Source of the DNA: Candidatus Gastranaerophilales bacterium
GTDB lineage: Bacteria > Cyanobacteriota > Vampirovibrionia > Gastranaerophilales > Gastranaerophilaceae
Assembly: GCA_944325635.1 (NCBI GenBank)
Contig: CALVBD010000002.1
Coordinates: forward strand, 232,714-296,713
DNA length: 64,000 nucleotides
Direction of reading: 5' to 3'
Shown one piece after another: positions 46,484 to 55,746 of the stretch (position 1 is its first letter; every line of letters starts with the position of its first letter). The notes below the pieces were generated by a model. It ran no database searches. It worked only from the letters and a program-made list of their open reading frames with translations, and was not told the origin of the DNA. Position numbers and translations under genes: made by a program.

Positions 46484-47230
46484 TCTTATGTCGTTGAATT
46501 CCTGTATTGATATTGATTCTATTCCCTCTACCTTCTGGAAGGTTTTATAGGTGTTTTGGATTGGTTTCTTTGAATGAATATCAATTATAACATTTATTTT
46601 TGTGATTTCGGAATTTTGCTTGCTTTGTTTTCTTGTAATTTCTCTCAATTGCGGGAATTTTTCAACTATGAAATCATAAATTGTATCTGAAAAGTCGTTT
46701 TTACAACTGAGATTAATCGCGAGACGTTTCATATTTTTTGTGCTTGTTGTGAGGACATTTCTTTCAAAGAATCTGATAGAAACAAGAACAATGATAGTTA
46801 AGATTGTTGCAGTGACGGCAAGTCCGTACATTCCGGTTCCGCAAGCCATTCCGATAGACGCTGCCATCCAGAGGGTTGCAGCTGTCGTAAGCCCGAAGAT
46901 TGTCGCTCCGTGTCTTAATACCGCACCGCCGCCTATGAAACCAATACCTGTTACAACTTGAGCCGCAACTCGTGCTGTATCCCTTATTCCTGTTGCATTA
47001 TCCACGGAAACATTGTCCCCCATTGCAAATGTCGGAAATCCGTAAATAGATAAAAGTGTAAATACACATGCCCCGACGCAGACAAGAATATTTGTTCTTA
47101 ATCCTGCATATTTATTGGTCATTTCTCTTTCAAGACCTATTGCAAAACTCAGCAATACTGCACACAACAAACGTAGTGTTACTGTTATTTCCGTCTGTAC
47201 AATCGGGTGGCTAAAAAAATTCTCCATCAT
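46481..47230 (-). CDS. MgtC/SapB family membrane protein
   Basis: A 249-residue inner-membrane protein. The N-terminal part has four to five helices with the family signatures AIGLEREMTNKYAGLRTNILVCVGACVFTLLS, AAQVVTGIGFIGGGAVLRHG and GLTTAATLWMAASIGMACG, followed by a cytosolic ACT-like domain (about 150-249). MgtC-type proteins affect magnesium/phosphate homeostasis and survival of stress; the exact role is uncertain. Its start overlaps the oppC stop by 4 bases (47227-47230), so it is the last gene of the opp operon, an unusual partner. Confidence 0.85.
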   Translation of the reverse strand: MMENFFSHPIVQTEITVTLRLLCAVLLSFAIGLEREMTNKYAGLRTNILVCVGACVFTLLSIYGFPTFAMGDNVSVDNATGIRDTARVAAQVVTGIGFIGGGAVLRHGATIFGLTTAATLWMAASIGMACGTGMYGLAVTATILTIIVLVSIRFFERNVLTTSTKNMKRLAINLSCKNDFSDTIYDFIVEKFPQLREITRKQSKQNSEITKINVIIDIHSKKPIQNTYKTFQKVEGIESISIQEFNDIR

Positions 47231-48294
47231 CTTACCTTACTTTTCGGATCTAAAACATCTCTTATTGTATCACCAATAAGGTTAAACGCCAACACCGCAA
47301 TAAAAATTAAAAATCCTGGTGTCAAAAGCCACGGTCTATATATGATGTTTGTGTATTCCTGTGCTTCTTTAAGCATATTTCCCCAGCTTGCGTCAGGCTG
47401 TTGAATTCCAAGCCCCAAAAAGCTTAAGCCTGATTCCGATAGGATGTAAGAAGGAACAGATAAGGTCATAGCAACGATTACGAAACTTGCGGTCTGCGGG
47501 AGAATATGTTTTACGATTATACGAAGGCGGGACGCTCCGATTGATTTTGCAGCCTGTACATATTCCTGATTTTTTATGGATAAAACCATTCCTCTTACAA
47601 CCCTTGCAAAGCCTGCCCAGCCTATTAGTGCAAGGATTATTACAATGAGCATAAACCTCTGCACACTGGTCATTCCGGATGGCAGGATTGACGCTAAGAT
47701 TATCAAAAGATAAAAACTCGGGATTGACATAACAGCTTCCGCAAATCTCATCATCAAAGTATCGACAACGCCGCCAAAGTATCCTGCAATACCGCCGTAT
47801 AACAATCCTATCGGGAAAAGCACAAATAATGCAAGAAATCCGATTGTCATTGAAATTCTTCCGCCAAAAAGAAGGCGGGAGAATACGTCGCGTCCGTTTA
47901 TATCAGCCCCGAGAAGGAATAATCTGCCGTCGCTGTCTGTTGTGATAAGGTGCCGTTTCATCGGGATTAAACCCAGAAATTTGTAAGGCTCGCCTTTTGA
48001 GAAAAATTTAATATAATGTTTTTGGCTTCTGTCTAGGTCGTAGGTTATGCGTAAATTTTCGCTGTCAAAATTCCTTATATAATTGTATGTGTAAGGCTTT
48101 GATAGTTTTCCGTGTTCATCAATTACAAAAATCTTGGAAGGCGGAACGTACGCCATTGTGCGGTCAGAAAAATCTTTTGTATAAGGTGCGATAAAATCCG
48201 CAAGAAAAAGTGCAAGATAAATTAACCCCAGAACTATCAGGGCGATTTTTGCAAATTTATCTTTCATTAACTGTTTAAAAACTTCTCTTATCAT
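47227..48294 (-). CDS. ABC transporter permease, OppC/DppC type
   Basis: A 355-residue permease of a peptide/nickel-type ABC importer. It has an N-terminal helix (about 15-35), an extended periplasmic stretch (about 36-130) longer than in E. coli OppC, and the binding-protein-dependent transport domain with the EAA-loop QAAKSIGASRLRIIVKHILPQTASF (about 245-270), and GLGIQQPDASWGNMLKEA at the end. It overlaps oppB by 4 bases and the MgtC-type gene by 4 bases. Confidence 0.9.
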   Translation of the reverse strand: MIREVFKQLMKDKFAKIALIVLGLIYLALFLADFIAPYTKDFSDRTMAYVPPSKIFVIDEHGKLSKPYTYNYIRNFDSENLRITYDLDRSQKHYIKFFSKGEPYKFLGLIPMKRHLITTDSDGRLFLLGADINGRDVFSRLLFGGRISMTIGFLALFVLFPIGLLYGGIAGYFGGVVDTLMMRFAEAVMSIPSFYLLIILASILPSGMTSVQRFMLIVIILALIGWAGFARVVRGMVLSIKNQEYVQAAKSIGASRLRIIVKHILPQTASFVIVAMTLSVPSYILSESGLSFLGLGIQQPDASWGNMLKEAQEYTNIIYRPWLLTPGFLIFIAVLAFNLIGDTIRDVLDPKSKVR

Positions 48295-49262
48295 GCTTTC
48301 ACCCTAATCCTCGGGTCAGTGATAATGAGAAGAATATCCGCGATTAAGTTGCCTAAGATAAGCATAATCGCTCCCATCATTAATGACGCCATCACTAAAT
48401 TTATATCTGATTTTAAAACTGCTTCAAGAATTAACCTCCCGAGTCCCGGATACTGGAAAACGTATTCGGTCAACGCCGCCCCGCTCAAAAGTCCTGCAAA
48501 TTCAAAACCTAAAAGCGTAATCATCGGGTTAATCGCATTTCTCAAAGCGTGTTTATAAACTACATCAAATTCACTCAAACCCTTAGCCCTTGCAAATTTA
48601 ACGTAGTCGCTGTCAAGAACGTCAAGCAGATTTGCTCTCATCTGTCTTTGCAGTCCGGCAAGGGAGAGGGTAAACAAAACCGTCACGGGCAGGATTAAGT
48701 GGTGGGTTATATCCCAAACCTGCTGTGGGAAAGTCATTTCCAGAAAGTTTGAACTTGTTAACCCCCCAATCGGGAACCAGCCTGTTTTTACCGCAAAAAT
48801 CAGCAGCAAAACAGCAAAGAAAAACGAAGGTATAGCCATTCCGACACTTGTCAGAACCGTCAAAATCCTGTCGAAAGGTGTTTTCCAGTTTAATGCCGCC
48901 GCAACTCCGAGCGGAATCCCGACAATCCACGTGAGTGCAATTACTATTATTGTCAAAAGCAGGGTGTTCGGAATTCTTTCCTTAAGCTTTGCAGAAACCT
49001 GCTCGCCGTTTGAAGTTATACCAAGGTCGCCTTTTATAAATGATTTTGCCCATTTGCCGTATTGAACGATAATAGGTTTATCAAGCCCGAGGCGTTCAGT
49101 TTCTTTTTGTAATGTTTCTTGAGAAACAGAAGGATTCAGCCTCAATTCCGCAAGCGGATCCACAGGGCTTAAGCGTATTATGAAAAAGCTTATGATTGAT
49201 ACGATTATCAAAAGCGGTATGGATTGAAGTATTCGTTTTAATATGTAAATCAGTATTTGCAT
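48291..49262 (-). CDS. ABC transporter permease, OppB/DppB type
   Basis: A 323-residue permease partner with six helices. It has the family start ILKRILQSIPLLIIVSIISFFIIRLSPVDP and the EAA-loop FARAKGLSEFDVVYKHALRNAINPMI (about 215-240). It starts one base inside the oppA stop (TAATG). With OppA and OppC it forms the membrane part of a peptide importer; no ATPase genes (oppD, oppF) are in the window, so those must be elsewhere. Confidence 0.9.
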   Translation of the reverse strand: MQILIYILKRILQSIPLLIIVSIISFFIIRLSPVDPLAELRLNPSVSQETLQKETERLGLDKPIIVQYGKWAKSFIKGDLGITSNGEQVSAKLKERIPNTLLLTIIVIALTWIVGIPLGVAAALNWKTPFDRILTVLTSVGMAIPSFFFAVLLLIFAVKTGWFPIGGLTSSNFLEMTFPQQVWDITHHLILPVTVLFTLSLAGLQRQMRANLLDVLDSDYVKFARAKGLSEFDVVYKHALRNAINPMITLLGFEFAGLLSGAALTEYVFQYPGLGRLILEAVLKSDINLVMASLMMGAIMLILGNLIADILLIITDPRIRVKA

Positions 49263-51142
49263 TAAGACCCCTCACCTGCCCTTAGGGCATCCTCTCCCGC
49301 AAGGGGCGAGGAATTTATATAAATTTCCTCTATATTATACGTCATTCCGCCAAGCGGTGTCGGATAGACGTTTTTAAATTTTGTTCTGATTGCCGAAATT
49401 ATTAGCGGCGAATAGATATAAACAAACGGCTTTTCCTCATAAGCTATCGCCTGATATTCATCGTAGAATTTTTTACGACCTTCAAAATTAGTTGCCAGTG
49501 CTCCCTGGGTATAAAGATAATCAATTCTTTTTTCCCAAGGGTAGCGGTCATCTTTTGTGTAATCTGCCGGACGCTGGTTGAACATATGAAGTGTTCCGTT
49601 TGACATCCAGACATTTTTCCCGCCGTTCGGTTCAAGCGGCGACCCTGTCAAACCCATTATCACCATATCCCAGTCAAGGGTATTTACAAGTTTATTCACA
49701 AGCGAATTAAACTCAATCGGCTTAAAATTCACCTTCATTCCTAAATCTTCCAAATCCTGCTTCACCATAACCCCGATTGCCTCGCGTTCTGTGTTGCCAG
49801 CGTTGGTGTAAAGATCAAATTCAACATGGTTTCCGTATTTGTCGCGTAAATGTCCTCTTTTATCCCAATAGTACCCTGATTTTTTTAAAAGTTCTTTTGA
49901 TTTTTCAAGGTCGCGGTCGTAGGGTTTAAGGTCTTTATTAAGGAATATGGAATTAAGGCTTTCTGCAGTAAATAACGGTGCCGCAAGCCCGTTTGCAATA
50001 TTCATAACCATATTTTTTCTGTCGATGGCGTAATCTACTGCCTGTCTGAAATTTTTATCCTGAAACCAGCGCTGTTTTTTCGGGTCAACGTGAAATTTCC
50101 CGTCTTTATCTTTTCTGTTGTTAAGGTTAAATGATGCAAACATTGTTCCCGTATTAGGTCCAAGGTTATATATTTTGAAATCGGAATGTTTTTCAAGTTC
50201 TTTGAACCTCGCAACATTTGCACCTTGAAGCCCGATAACATCAAGTTCACCGCCTTCAAACTTCAAAACCTCGTTATTAACATCACCTACAATTAAATAA
50301 ACAAGTTTATTCAGATACGGAAGCTTTTCATCTTTTGTATTTATGATGTAATAATTCGGATTTCGTTCAAAAACTACACGCTGTGCAGGGACATACTCTT
50401 TCAACTTGAAAGCTCCTGATGTCACAAGAGTTTTCGGGTCAATGTTAGTTGAGAGAAATGTATCAAAATACGCTTTTCCTTTTTTTACTGCCGGTTCAAA
50501 TATGTGTTTTGGCGCAATAGGGCTTGAAAGCATTCTTATGAAAGGTGCAAAAGGCTGCGGAGTCTTGAATTCTAGCGTATAATCGTCTATTTTTCTGACT
50601 GTCGGGAGTTTGCCGTCAATAACGATTGAATCTCTGATAGAGGTGTTTCCAAATCCGTCTAATATAATATTCTGCCACGTGAAAACAACATCATCTGCCG
50701 TAATCGGTTTCCCGTCCGACCATTTTATACCTTTTCTTAAATGGATTAAATAAGTGGCCCCCTCAACCGTAAAATCTTTCGCAAGCCGCGGGATCGGTTC
50801 CCCTGTGACAGCATTTGTTGACAATAATCCGTCATACATTATCTCTGACAATTGCGACGAAATATTATCTTTTGAATTAAACGGGTTAAAAGTTTTCGGA
50901 CCTTCACCAATAGTTGAGGCTACAAGTGTTCCGCCGAATTTTCCGATTGGTGCCTGTGACTGAAGGTAATCAATTCCGTTAATGGTAACATTTTTCTGCG
51001 GTTCAGGATAATTTATATCTTCAGTTATTGAATGAGGTGCTGCCGCCGGTTTTACTGTTTGCGGGTAATCCGCGTGCAGGCAGGATTTTACAAAAATTGC
51101 CAGTAATATTAATACTAAGACTACATAACCCGCTCTTTTCAT
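49262..51142 (-). CDS. ABC transporter substrate-binding protein, OppA/DppA type (SBP family 5)
   Basis: A 626-residue periplasmic peptide- or nickel-type binding protein. It has an N-terminal signal sequence (KRAGYVVLVLILLAIFVKSCLHA; a lipobox is not clear), then a family-5 solute-binding fold (about 75-590) with typical LSEIMYDGLLS, GTWSDGKPITADDVVFTWQ-like and RQAVDYAIDRKNMV. The last 17 residues (NSSPLAGEDALRAGEGS) are encoded by a REP-like palindrome at 49265-49312 that appears to have inserted at the 3' end without disturbing the TAATG coupling to oppB. First gene of the opp operon. Confidence 0.9.
   Translation of the reverse strand: MKRAGYVVLVLILLAIFVKSCLHADYPQTVKPAAAPHSITEDINYPEPQKNVTINGIDYLQSQAPIGKFGGTLVASTIGEGPKTFNPFNSKDNISSQLSEIMYDGLLSTNAVTGEPIPRLAKDFTVEGATYLIHLRKGIKWSDGKPITADDVVFTWQNIILDGFGNTSIRDSIVIDGKLPTVRKIDDYTLEFKTPQPFAPFIRMLSSPIAPKHIFEPAVKKGKAYFDTFLSTNIDPKTLVTSGAFKLKEYVPAQRVVFERNPNYYIINTKDEKLPYLNKLVYLIVGDVNNEVLKFEGGELDVIGLQGANVARFKELEKHSDFKIYNLGPNTGTMFASFNLNNRKDKDGKFHVDPKKQRWFQDKNFRQAVDYAIDRKNMVMNIANGLAAPLFTAESLNSIFLNKDLKPYDRDLEKSKELLKKSGYYWDKRGHLRDKYGNHVEFDLYTNAGNTEREAIGVMVKQDLEDLGMKVNFKPIEFNSLVNKLVNTLDWDMVIMGLTGSPLEPNGGKNVWMSNGTLHMFNQRPADYTKDDRYPWEKRIDYLYTQGALATNFEGRKKFYDEYQAIAYEEKPFVYIYSPLIISAIRTKFKNVYPTPLGGMTYNIEEIYINSSPLAGEDALRAGEGS
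49265..49312. repeat. REP-like palindrome within the 3' end of the oppA gene
   Basis: The plus strand reads CCCCTCACCTGCCCTTAGGG and then CATCCTCTCCCGCAAGGGGCG, the same palindrome family as at 28203-28241 and 30357-30395. Read on the minus strand it codes for SSPLAGEDALRAGEGS, the last residues of the binding protein. Confidence 0.8.
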
Positions 51143-51271
51143 AAACTCAGTTTACCATAAAAAATTTCTTTGTTTATAGGTTAAGGGGGTAGGTTTTTTA
51201 TATTTTACAATCATTTTCTTTTGTTATATTATTAAATCACTGGTAATATATTAATAAAGAGGGAAGTATAA

Positions 51272-53752
51272 ATGCAGGTATCAATTAACTGGTTAAATGA
51301 ATTCGTAGACTTATCAGATAAAGACGAAAAACAGATTGCCCATGAACTTACTATGAGCGGGCTCGAGGTTGAAGCAATTGAAGAAATAAAACCTCGATTT
51401 ACGAATATCAAAACAGTTAAGATAGAAAAAATTGATAACCACCCGAATTCTGATCATTTGCACCTGGTAACGGTTAATACAGGCTCCGGTCTGAAAACGG
51501 TTGTCTGCGGTGCTCAGAATATAAAAGAAGGTCAAATTGTTCCGTATGCATCGGTCGGCAGTCAGGTTCTTGACCGAAAAACAGGCGAATTATTTACTCT
51601 TACGCCTGCTGTAATCAGAGGGGTTGAATCTCAGGGAATGCTATGTTCGGCTGATGAACTCGGTGTTGCTGAACGTGGATATCAGGATGAGGACGGAATT
51701 CTTATATTAAACAGAATATTCCCTGATGTGAAAATCGGTGAAAATGTTGAAGATGTCCTCGGATTTGAAAAGGATACGGTACTCCATATTGCTCCGACTG
51801 CAAACAGAGGTGATCAAATGTCAGTAATCGGCGTAGCAAGAGAATTAAGCGCTCTTTTTGACAGACCTATGAAATTCTCTACTATTGAATGCACAAAAGA
51901 CTTATCAACTGACAAGTTTAAAGTAGAAATTATTGATAAAGATGTATGCAAATATTATTCAATCGGAATATTAAAAGATATTAAAATTAAACCGTCTCCT
52001 GATTGGATGCAAAAAAGATTAATTTCTTCCGGTATTCGTGCAATTAATAATGTTGTGGATATCACAAACTATGTTCTTATGGAATATGGAACTCCTCTGC
52101 ACGCTTTTGATTTTGACAAACTTAACGGTTATCTTTGTGTGAGACGAGCAAAAGAAGGTGAAAAACTTATAACCCTTGATGGTGTTGAAAGAACTTTAAC
52201 AACTGATAGTGTTCTTATTGCAACAGAAAAAGAAGGTGTTTGTTTAGGCGGAGTTTTCGGCGGTGCTAATTCCGAAATAGACGATAATACAAAAGCAATT
52301 GCTCTGGAAGCCGCTTATTTTACACCTGCTACAAACAGAAAATCCGCAAGAAGTGCAGGCTACAGAAGTGAAGCGTCGGCAAGATTTGAACGCGGAGTTG
52401 ACATTGAAGCCGTAAAACCTGCATTAATGAGAGCTATTCAACTTATGATTGAACTGGCCGATGCAAAGGTGGAAGGTGTTGTTGAAACCGGTAATAATAA
52501 GCTCGAACCAATTGAAATTACTCTAAGATATCCTCAAATAAAGAGAATTCTCGGGGTTGAAATTGCTCCTGAAAAATGTGATTCTATTTTAGAAAAACTC
52601 GGATTTGAAAAACTCGGCGGGAATGCTCTTGCCGCAAAATTTTTAGTTCCGTCTTTCAGGGCTTATGACGTGACAAGAGAAATTGATTTGATAGAAGAAA
52701 TTGCCCGCATAAACGGCTATGATCAGGTTACTCCGACTTTGCCGAATAAAATGCAGACTCCTGTGATTACTCTTGAAGAAAAGGTTGTGAAAAAAGTTAA
52801 TGATATTATGCGTGCGGAAGGTTTGAACGAAATAGTCACAAGCTCTCTTATCGGTAAACCTTTGCTGGATAAGTTTATGATTTCTTACGATGATTCAAAA
52901 GCTCTGAAAGTTTTAAATCCGGTGAGTGAAGAATGCACAATGCTCCGTGAAACTATTGCCGTAAGCGTTCTTAACTGTATGAAATATAATTATGATAACG
53001 GACAGAAAAATTTCTGGGCTTATGAAATCGGAAAAACCTATAATGTAGAAGGACCTGCTGATGAGAAATCTTCAGGAGTAAAAGAGACTAAAGTTCTTGG
53101 AGGTGTTATCACAGGTGAGATCGAAAATTCAAAATGGCAGCCTTCAGGATATCCTGATTTCTTTACCGTGAAAGGTATTCTTGAAACCCTGTTTAATGAA
53201 CTCGGGGTTGAAAAACGTATTAAGTTTGTGGAGTTTGACAAATCTCCGCTTGCTAAAACTCATACAATACTTCACCCGTACAAAAGCGCTGCAATAAACG
53301 TTCTCGGTAAAAATATGACTACCATCGGGTATTTCGGACAAATTCATCCGATTTTGAAAGATAAATTGAAAATGAATCAGGACGCCTTTATATTTAAGGT
53401 TGATTTAGATGCAATCATTTCTATTATCAAAGAATCTACGCCAAGATTTAAACATCTTCCACAGTTCCCGGAAGTGAGACGTGATCTTGCATTTGTTATT
53501 GGCGAAAACGTATCTTATGATGACTTGCAAAGAGTTATTAAAGGCGGTGTTCAACAGAATATTTTCAAAGGCAGCGAAGTTTTTGACGTTTATCAGGGCG
53601 AACATATTGATAAAGGCTATAAAAGTATGGCATTTAGAATCTATATGCAGGATGAACATGCTACATTGACCGATGAAGTTATAGAAAAACAGATGCAGAA
53701 TGTTCGTGAAAAACTTCAAAAAACTTATGCTGATATAACCTTTAGGGAGTAA
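51272..53752 (+). CDS. pheT: Phenylalanyl-tRNA synthetase beta subunit
   Basis: The 826-residue beta subunit of PheRS. In order: N-terminal tRNA-binding (OB) domain (about 40-150: KTVKIEKIDNHPNSDHLHLVTVNTG and VVCGAQNIKEGQIVP), B3/B4 editing domain (about 215-380), B5 domain (about 405-475), the catalytic-like core (about 480-700) and the ferredoxin-like anticodon-binding domain (about 730-825: LPQFPEVRRDLAFVIGENVSYDDLQ). The pheS gene is not adjacent, as in cyanobacteria. GAGGGAAG precedes the ATG. Confidence 0.96.
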   Translation: MQVSINWLNEFVDLSDKDEKQIAHELTMSGLEVEAIEEIKPRFTNIKTVKIEKIDNHPNSDHLHLVTVNTGSGLKTVVCGAQNIKEGQIVPYASVGSQVLDRKTGELFTLTPAVIRGVESQGMLCSADELGVAERGYQDEDGILILNRIFPDVKIGENVEDVLGFEKDTVLHIAPTANRGDQMSVIGVARELSALFDRPMKFSTIECTKDLSTDKFKVEIIDKDVCKYYSIGILKDIKIKPSPDWMQKRLISSGIRAINNVVDITNYVLMEYGTPLHAFDFDKLNGYLCVRRAKEGEKLITLDGVERTLTTDSVLIATEKEGVCLGGVFGGANSEIDDNTKAIALEAAYFTPATNRKSARSAGYRSEASARFERGVDIEAVKPALMRAIQLMIELADAKVEGVVETGNNKLEPIEITLRYPQIKRILGVEIAPEKCDSILEKLGFEKLGGNALAAKFLVPSFRAYDVTREIDLIEEIARINGYDQVTPTLPNKMQTPVITLEEKVVKKVNDIMRAEGLNEIVTSSLIGKPLLDKFMISYDDSKALKVLNPVSEECTMLRETIAVSVLNCMKYNYDNGQKNFWAYEIGKTYNVEGPADEKSSGVKETKVLGGVITGEIENSKWQPSGYPDFFTVKGILETLFNELGVEKRIKFVEFDKSPLAKTHTILHPYKSAAINVLGKNMTTIGYFGQIHPILKDKLKMNQDAFIFKVDLDAIISIIKESTPRFKHLPQFPEVRRDLAFVIGENVSYDDLQRVIKGGVQQNIFKGSEVFDVYQGEHIDKGYKSMAFRIYMQDEHATLTDEVIEKQMQNVREKLQKTYADITFRE

Positions 53753-53754
53753 TT

Positions 53755-54399
53755 ATGAAAAAAATAATATCCGCATTGTCTTTATTTCTTTTGCTTTCGC
53801 TTCCTGCAATAGCAAGTGATGTAATGCCGAATGTTGTAAGTCTTTCTCAAACTCATACTTATGGCGTTTATCAGGTAGGAAATACGATTGTTCTAAGAAA
53901 TGCTCCTGATGATAAAGCGCCTATTATAAATGTTATAAAAATATCAAATAATTCAATTGAACCAAGTGATTTAACGTTTGATAACGTATTTGTTGTTTAT
54001 CAAAGTGCTAAAAATTTGGCTTTTATGGCAGTTGCTGATGAAAATGAAGATTGGGTTAAATTGATTTATAATAACAAAACAGGCGCAGCAGGGTGGATGA
54101 AAAAAGATGATCCATACAAATTTCTTACCTGGGTGAATTTTTATAATATGTACAGTAAAAAATACGGATTATATATTCTGAACGGTGCGCCGGAAAGTGT
54201 AAAAGAAATGCACGGTTCCCCGGATGATACCTCAAAAGTTATATCAACAATAAACCAACCCCAAAAAATAATTTTAAACTTAATAAAAGGTAACTGGATG
54301 CTGGTCAGCGTAATGGATATGGATAGAACCCAAAAGACAGGTTATATTCGCTGGAGAAGCGAAGAAGGAATAAAATATCTTTTTCCCGCAATAAAATAA
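53755..54399 (+). CDS. Secreted SH3-like-domain protein
   Basis: A 214-residue protein with a signal peptide (KKIISALSLFLLLSLPAIASD, cleavage near 21) and a beta-rich mature part. The region about 80-115 (DENEDWVKLIYNNKTGAAGWMKKDD) looks like a bacterial SH3 domain, a type that often binds cell wall. A second similar fold near 170-205 (LIKGNWMLVSVMDMDRTQKTGYIRW) suggests a pair. It starts 2 bases after the pheT stop and is coupled to it, though unrelated in function. Probably periplasmic. Confidence 0.75.
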   Translation: MKKIISALSLFLLLSLPAIASDVMPNVVSLSQTHTYGVYQVGNTIVLRNAPDDKAPIINVIKISNNSIEPSDLTFDNVFVVYQSAKNLAFMAVADENEDWVKLIYNNKTGAAGWMKKDDPYKFLTWVNFYNMYSKKYGLYILNGAPESVKEMHGSPDDTSKVISTINQPQKIILNLIKGNWMLVSVMDMDRTQKTGYIRWRSEEGIKYLFPAIK

Positions 54400-54506
54400 A
54401 TGTTTGTTAATAAATGTAACGAAAAATGTAACTTCTGAAATCAGAAATTTCCAAAATACTTTATATGTATAAGAGAGTATAAATTAGAAGTATAAGGAGA
54501 GCTGAT

Positions 54507-54839
54507 ATGGCATTTTTAGCTATTGATTCACAAAGAAATTTATTCACATTACAGAGAAACCAGCTGCAATTTGAACAAACACTTGTACAAAATCAGGTAA
54601 ACTGGCTGCAAAAAGAAATGTCTTATGTACAACAGGCATTTGAAGAAGAGAACCCGGATGCATCTATTGATGAAGATCCTTACTATCTTGAATTGCAAAA
54701 GCAGGAAGAATACTTAACTACAAGAACTCAGGCAATCGAAACACAGGTTAACACATTGAACGAAGAAATTTCAAGTGCTAAGACACAGGTTCAAAACAAT
54801 ATCAAGAGCAGCTGCGGCTTAAGCTTGATTGGCGGTTAA
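54507..54839 (+). CDS. Small coiled-coil protein, function unknown
   Basis: A 110-residue product with a long helix (about 8-100) rich in Gln, Glu and Leu (LFTLQRNQLQFEQTLVQNQVNWLQKEMSYVQQAFEEE, then QEEYLTTRTQAIETQVNTLNEEISSAKTQVQNN). No signal peptide. The heptad layout and the short Gly-rich C-terminus (SLIGG) recall export or filament-type proteins, but I cannot identify a family. AAGGAGAG precedes the ATG. It may be a lineage-specific relative of the protein at 44335 in style only. Confidence 0.65.
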   Translation: MAFLAIDSQRNLFTLQRNQLQFEQTLVQNQVNWLQKEMSYVQQAFEEENPDASIDEDPYYLELQKQEEYLTTRTQAIETQVNTLNEEISSAKTQVQNNIKSSCGLSLIGG

Positions 54840-54897
54840 TCCTGCTGACTTTTGAAAAGTTTTTATCAAAATCTAAAAGAAGTTGTGGTGAAGTTGA

Positions 54898-55746
54898 CTA
54901 CGACTTCTTTTGGTTTTGGATGTCAAAAAGTTCGACGGTATTAAGCATCAATGAGGTTATTGTCATAGGACCTACACCACCGGGAACAGGTGTAATAAAG
55001 GCAGTTTTAGAGCTTACATTTGCAAAATCAACATCTCCGCGGGTCTTGCCCGTTTCATCTTTAAATATACCTACATCAACAACAACACCATTAATTTTTA
55101 CCATATTATCTTCTATTAGTTTTTCACCTACTGCAGAAATTAAAACATCTGCAGTTTTTGTTATTTCTTGAAGATTTTTAGTATGGCTGTGGCATATAGT
55201 AACAGTAGCATTCCGATTTAGCAGCATTATAGCAAGCGGTTTTCCTACAATATTTGAGCGGCCTACGATTACGACATGTTTTCCGTCAACTTCAATACCG
55301 TATTTATCCAGCAAAAGAAGAATTCCCTTCGGAGTACAAGGATAAACGTAAGGTTTCTCCCCAGTTAAGAGTTTTCCAAAATTTTCAGGAGTAAATCCGT
55401 CTACATCTTTTATCGGAGATATGGCGTTAATTATTTTTGTCTTATCAATATGTTCAGGTAACGGAAGCTGGACAAGGATTGCGTTTACGGCTTTATCGTT
55501 GTTAAGTTCGTTAATTTTTTCTAATAATTCATTTTCCGATACAGTCGCAGGGTAGTTTATTACATCAGAAATTATACCTAACTTTTCTGCTGTCTTTTTT
55601 TTATTATTAACGTATATTTTGCTTGCAGGATTATCTCCGACAAGAATAACAGCAAGTTTTGGCATAACAGGATAGGAGGCAAGCTTGACAGCCAGCTTTT
55701 CAAGTAATTCGTCTCTCAACTTTTTCCCGTCTAAAATTACCGTCAT
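54898..55746 (-). CDS. folD: Methylenetetrahydrofolate dehydrogenase/cyclohydrolase FolD
   Basis: A bifunctional one-carbon enzyme that interconverts methylene-, methenyl- and formyl-tetrahydrofolate with NADP. The 282 residues have the catalytic Lys in SKIYVNNKKKTAEKLGI (about 43-59), AILVQLPLPEHID, PCTPKGILLLLDKY, the NADP loop VVIVGRSNIVGKPLAIMLLNRNATVTICHS and the late PVPGGVGPMTITSLM. It starts directly after the CooC-like gene (TAAATG) and is the last of a four-gene leftward operon. Confidence 0.95.
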   Translation of the reverse strand: MTVILDGKKLRDELLEKLAVKLASYPVMPKLAVILVGDNPASKIYVNNKKKTAEKLGIISDVINYPATVSENELLEKINELNNDKAVNAILVQLPLPEHIDKTKIINAISPIKDVDGFTPENFGKLLTGEKPYVYPCTPKGILLLLDKYGIEVDGKHVVIVGRSNIVGKPLAIMLLNRNATVTICHSHTKNLQEITKTADVLISAVGEKLIEDNMVKINGVVVDVGIFKDETGKTRGDVDFANVSSKTAFITPVPGGVGPMTITSLMLNTVELFDIQNQKKS

